The position numbers were made by a program, and so were the translations under genes. Shown here one piece after another: positions 60,874-64,000 of a DNA stretch of 64,000 nucleotides. Source of the DNA: CAVSJR01 sp963728285 (GTDB taxonomy: Bacteria; Actinomycetota; UBA4738; HRBIN12); the NCBI GenBank assembly GCA_963728285.1, contig CAVSJR010000005.1, positions 248,001 to 312,000 on the forward strand. The letters run 5' to 3'. The notes beneath the pieces are model-generated. The model saw nothing but the letters and a program-made list of their open reading frames with translations, did no database searches and was not told the DNA's origin. Position 1 is the first letter of the stretch. Every line of letters begins with the position of its first letter.

Positions 60874-63321
60874 GCCTCGCGTGCGACGAGAACGCTCGAC
60901 GACGACCGCCGCCAGGAGGGCCGCGATCAGCGCCGACCAGGTGATCGCCGAGGCGAGCAGCCCGCTCCCGATCCTGGCGTCGCGATACACGAGCCTGACG
61001 TCGTGCCGGCCCGCCGGCACGGGGACGCCCTGGCGGAAGTAGTCGGCTCGCAGCACCGGCGCGGGAGCTCCGTCCACCGTCGCCGTCCACCCCTCGTCCC
61101 AGTTGGTGCGCACCACGACGATCGACGGGGCGGGCGCACGCACGGAGACCCGCACGTCCTCCGGTGCGGCCTCGCGATAGGACGCCGCGCCCGGCGAGGC
61201 GGCGGCTCCGCCCGACGGCGCGGGGGTGATCCCCGGATCCCGCTCGAGCACGGCCGCGGCGCCGGGGTCGAACCGCGGCTCCAGGACCGTCCGCAGCGCC
61301 TCGGCGGCGTCGTCCGCGACCGACCACTCGGAGACCACGGATGCCCTCGGCTGCGAGCCGAACACCTCGTACAGGTCGTAGCCGTCCTCGGTCGCCACGA
61401 TGCTGCCCGTCACGTCGCCCGGCAACGGGACTCCCTTGGGGATGATCAGGTAGCGGGCTCCCAGGAGGCGCAGCTGCTGAAGCGTGGGCCTCGGCAGGAC
61501 CGACGCGTTGTAGAAGATGGGGAGCGGGTTGACCGCCCGGATCCACGACCAGTAGCGGGGAAGCTGCACGGGGTTGTAGCCGAACACGTCCGGGATTCCG
61601 AACAGCGTGCCGCGCTCGTTCTCGAGCGCCGGCCAGTCGCGCTCGCCCTGGGTCCACAGGTAGCCCTTCACGTAGTTCGAGGCCGGCGGCGCGTACGTGA
61701 AGTAGCGATCACCGGGGTGGTCCGCGAGGAAGCGCGCGATCGGACCCGTTCGCAGGAACGCTCGCTCCGCGACGTCGGGAGCACGCAGCGGCCCCGGGAG
61801 GAGGTTCGCGTGGTCGCCGCTCTCGAGCCCGAGCCGGACGGTGCCGCCCTGATAGAGCTGCGAGAATGCGGCGGCGGCCGCGAGCTCGCCGGCGAGCACG
61901 AGCGGCACCGCCACGACGGCCCATCGCCGCCGTTCGCCGAGCGCCAGGAGCACGAGGACGGCGGCCACGATCCCGATCGCGAGGAGGACGAAGCGCGTCG
62001 GCGACGCGCCGAGCGCGACCGGCACGGCGAGCCACAGGACCACCCCGGCCGCGAGCCAGCGGGCCAGCCGCTTCCGTGGCAGCGGGCGGTCGATGAGCGC
62101 CTGCACCCCCACGGCCGCCAGGACGGGGACGGTGAGATAGGCGAGATACCGAAGCCGTCCCGGGTTGTGCAGGTACACGTCGCCGTAGGGGATCTGCAGC
62201 ACGAGGCTCCGGAACCATTCGGCCGTCACGAGGGCGTTGAGCGTGAGGACGTAGCCGAGGGCGGCGACGCCGCCGAAGGAGACGACCACGGCGCGGTGGC
62301 GCCGCGTCCGAAGGGCGAGTGGGACGGCGAGCAACACGAGCGCGCCGACGTAGGCGCCCGGCGCGCTGCCGAGCGAGAACGGCCAGCCGCTCCACACGCC
62401 GTTCGTCATGAGCGGCCGCGCCCCGACGCCCGCCGCCCGCGCGAGCGGCTCGCCCAGCACCGCGTATCCGCCCTGGAGGCTCGAGCGCGCGACGTACGCG
62501 AGCCTCGGCACGAAGATCGCCAGGTTGGCGAGCGGCAGGACCGCGAGGAACGTCGCGACGAGGAACGCAGACCGGTAGCCGCCTCGGTCCTCGCCGCGGG
62601 CGTCCAGCACCGCGTGCGCGATCAGCAGCGCGGCGAGCAGGATCGTGCACATCGCGAGCCCATGGCTCATATGGGCGCTCGCGACCTGTCCCCAGGCCAG
62701 GGCGGCGAGCCCGAGCCAGAGGATCCGCCGCGACAACGACCGGGCGCGGGCGTAGCCCGCGGCGCCGATGAGCGCGACGGTGGTCCACGCGATGGCGCCG
62801 GCGAACGGGATCGAGATCGCGATCACCGACGCCGCGATGGCGAGCGCGAGCGACAGCCCTCCCACCGTGGCGGCGGGCCGGGAGATCCGCTCGAGGCGGA
62901 GGAACGCGTAGCACCCGAGCCCCGCCAGCGCCGGGTTGAACGCGATGAACGCGCGCATCGCCGCGCCGGGGGAGAGGAGCGAGAACAACGCCGTCGGGGT
63001 GGCGTAGAGCCATCCCGATTGCGGATCGGCGACGTAGGGCGTTCCGGTCATGTCGAAGGGGTTCCAGAGCGGGACGTGCCCCGCACTCAGGCTGCGTCCG
63101 AGGAACGCCAGCCGCGGCGTGATGAACGCGAGGATGTCGGGGTGCTGGTTCGTCAGCAATGGCTGGAAGACGAACTGCCGCAACGCGAACAGCGTGAGCG
63201 CGAGGATCAGGAGGGGGCCGGCCAGCTCGTTCGCGACCCGCCGGAGGCGCGAGGGGGTTGCTGCTCCGGTCTCCGGCGCAGGCGTGGGGGCGTCGTCGCG
63301 CGTCGCGGTCGTCGTGCGCAT
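60802..63321 (-). CDS. YfhO-like multi-pass membrane protein
   Basis: This 839-residue protein has about 12-13 transmembrane helices in its first 520 residues, then a large outer domain, and a last helix before a Gly/Arg-rich tail. The first outer loop has FITPRLAFLGRSLSAGHVPL and NPFDMTGTPYVADPQSGWLY. That pattern, together with a PYGDVYLHNPGRLRYLAYLT stretch, matches YfhO/GT-C-type proteins that glycosylate lipids or lipoteichoic acid. The outer domain ends with TNWDEGWTATVDGAPAPVLR and GVPVPAGRHDVRLVYRD, the usual YfhO C-terminal beta-sandwich. A similar but shorter ending occurs in the 34294 gene. The ATG at 63319-63321 is chosen; the upstream 16 codons look non-coding. The acceptor is unknown. 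Confidence 0.82.
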   Translation of the reverse strand: MRTTTATRDDAPTPAPETGAATPSRLRRVANELAGPLLILALTLFALRQFVFQPLLTNQHPDILAFITPRLAFLGRSLSAGHVPLWNPFDMTGTPYVADPQSGWLYATPTALFSLLSPGAAMRAFIAFNPALAGLGCYAFLRLERISRPAATVGGLSLALAIAASVIAISIPFAGAIAWTTVALIGAAGYARARSLSRRILWLGLAALAWGQVASAHMSHGLAMCTILLAALLIAHAVLDARGEDRGGYRSAFLVATFLAVLPLANLAIFVPRLAYVARSSLQGGYAVLGEPLARAAGVGARPLMTNGVWSGWPFSLGSAPGAYVGALVLLAVPLALRTRRHRAVVVSFGGVAALGYVLTLNALVTAEWFRSLVLQIPYGDVYLHNPGRLRYLAYLTVPVLAAVGVQALIDRPLPRKRLARWLAAGVVLWLAVPVALGASPTRFVLLAIGIVAAVLVLLALGERRRWAVVAVPLVLAGELAAAAAFSQLYQGGTVRLGLESGDHANLLPGPLRAPDVAERAFLRTGPIARFLADHPGDRYFTYAPPASNYVKGYLWTQGERDWPALENERGTLFGIPDVFGYNPVQLPRYWSWIRAVNPLPIFYNASVLPRPTLQQLRLLGARYLIIPKGVPLPGDVTGSIVATEDGYDLYEVFGSQPRASVVSEWSVADDAAEALRTVLEPRFDPGAAAVLERDPGITPAPSGGAAASPGAASYREAAPEDVRVSVRAPAPSIVVVRTNWDEGWTATVDGAPAPVLRADYFRQGVPVPAGRHDVRLVYRDARIGSGLLASAITWSALIAALLAAVVVERSRRTRGSGRLPAGGDGHRGVGVGRRRREA

Positions 63322-63432
63322 GGAGCGACCAGCGTACGCGAGGCCCTTCCCGGGCGCTCGACGCGGCAACGGGGCCCGAGCCCACGGAGCGGCTCACCTC
63401 GTCGATCTCCCCCGAAGTTGAGAACCCCCTGG

Positions 63433-63438
63433 TAGACT
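63433..63438 (+). promoter_or_regulatory. -10 element for ftsE
   Basis: TAGACT lies 46 nt before the ftsE ATG, giving a leader of about 40 nt. No strong ribosome site precedes the ATG. Confidence 0.45.
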
Positions 63439-63484
63439 CCGGATCCGCCCCCTCACGCACGCGACACACAGGACCCGTCACGCC

Positions 63485-64000
63485 ATGATTACTCTTCAAC
63501 ACGTCACGAAGGTCTACCGAAACTCCGTGACCGCCCTCGAGGACGTCAACGTCGAGATCGAGAAGGGCGAGTTCGTCTTCATCGTCGGCGCATCCGGCTC
63601 GGGGAAGTCGACGATGATCCGCCTGCTCCTGAAGGAGGAGCCGCCGACGAAGGGCGCGATCTACGTCGCCGGCAAGAACCTCGACAAGCTGACGCCGTGG
63701 AAGGTCCCGTACCTGCGCCGAAACATCGGGACGGTGTTCCAGGACTTCAAGCTCCTCTCCGACAAGACGGTCTTCCAGAACGTCGCGTTCGCGCTCGAGG
63801 TGATCGGCAAGCAAAAGCACATCATCGACGCACGCGTTCCGGAGATCCTCGAGCTCGTGGGCCTCGGGGACAAGCTCAACAGCTATCCGAACGAGCTCTC
63901 CGGAGGAGAGCAGCAGCGGGTGTCGATCGCACGCGCGGTCGTCAACAGGCCGCTCGTGTTGCTCGCGGATGAGCCGACGGGGAACCTCGACCCGCAGACG
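63485..64000 (+). CDS. ftsE: Cell-division ATP-binding protein FtsE (3' end outside window)
   Basis: FtsE is the ATPase of FtsEX, which activates septal peptidoglycan hydrolases during division. The first 172 residues are present. Walker A is FIVGASGSGKSTMIRLLLKE, the Q-loop NIGTVFQDFKLLSDKTVFQN is the FtsE type, the signature is NELSGGEQQRVSIARAVVNR, and Walker B is LLADEPTGNLDPQT at the window edge. Length and motif spacing match the roughly 229-residue family. ftsX should follow immediately downstream. In mycobacteria prfB and ftsE are likewise close neighbours, so the order here is ancestral with the ABC and membrane genes inserted. The gene is cut by the window, not truncated. Confidence 0.95.
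   Translation, partial: MITLQHVTKVYRNSVTALEDVNVEIEKGEFVFIVGASGSGKSTMIRLLLKEEPPTKGAIYVAGKNLDKLTPWKVPYLRRNIGTVFQDFKLLSDKTVFQNVAFALEVIGKQKHIIDARVPEILELVGLGDKLNSYPNELSGGEQQRVSIARAVVNRPLVLLADEPTGNLDPQT

Overview
This 64 kb window is chromosomal DNA from a very GC-rich actinobacterium (Actinomycetota), probably an uncultured lineage. The evidence is a WhiB iron-sulphur regulator, a fused FbiC and fused FbiB for cofactor F420, DUF3499 and DUF5719 proteins, an LCP cell-wall ligase beside rhamnose genes, and the order hpf - response regulator - secA - prfB - ftsE. From memory the gene order resembles M. tuberculosis Rv3240c-Rv3267 (secA1, hpf, comF, sahH, manB, DUF3499, whiB2, fbiA, fbiB, manC, wbbL, rmlD, LCP) with insertions. 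I see no mobile elements, CRISPR arrays, tRNAs or rRNAs.

Layout. 1-8 kb: end of sbcC, a DUF4383 membrane protein, a thioesterase, aconitase with a coupled universal stress protein, an ECF sigma factor with an RskA-type anti-sigma factor, and a degenerate GGDEF protein. 8-24 kb: a cell-envelope glycan locus (LCP ligase, rmlA, rmlB, rmlD, five glycosyltransferases, two lipoprotein phosphoesterases, Wzm/Wzt exporter, small flippase-like protein, sugar nucleotidyltransferase). 24-33 kb: two DUF3105 proteins, a purine permease, and fbiA, fbiB and fbiC for F420. 33-42 kb: whiB with a lysine-rich histone-like gene, a giant glycosyltransferase/membrane protein, DUF5719, an L,D-transpeptidase, NDH-2, DUF3499 and a small zinc ribbon. 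42-49 kb: a tightly coupled sugar-phosphate and S-adenosylhomocysteine set (phosphomannomutase, Trm112-like, PGI/PMI, nucleoside phosphorylase, ahcY), then comF, a structured RNA that looks like the raiA motif, and hpf. 49-64 kb: response regulator, GNAT, acetolactate-synthase-like enzyme, MFS, secA, prfB with its programmed frameshift, an ABC-2 transporter, two large membrane proteins and the start of ftsE.

How the genes work together. dTDP-rhamnose synthesis, glycosyl transfer, export and LCP attachment form one envelope pathway, and phosphomannomutase and PGI/PMI supply sugar phosphates. The ahcY and nucleoside phosphorylase pair recycles the products of methylation. hpf, the raiA-like RNA, secA and prfB form a translation/secretion block.

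Two properties cut across the window. First, many genes have a TANNNT -10 element only 6-8 nt before the start codon, which implies leaderless mRNAs. Second, at least 17 single-base frame breaks interrupt 13 otherwise conserved genes, including secA. Fifteen need one base removed and two need one added, and nearly all are repaired by changing a short homopolymer by one base. I read these as consensus sequence errors, not decay, and annotate those genes as whole.
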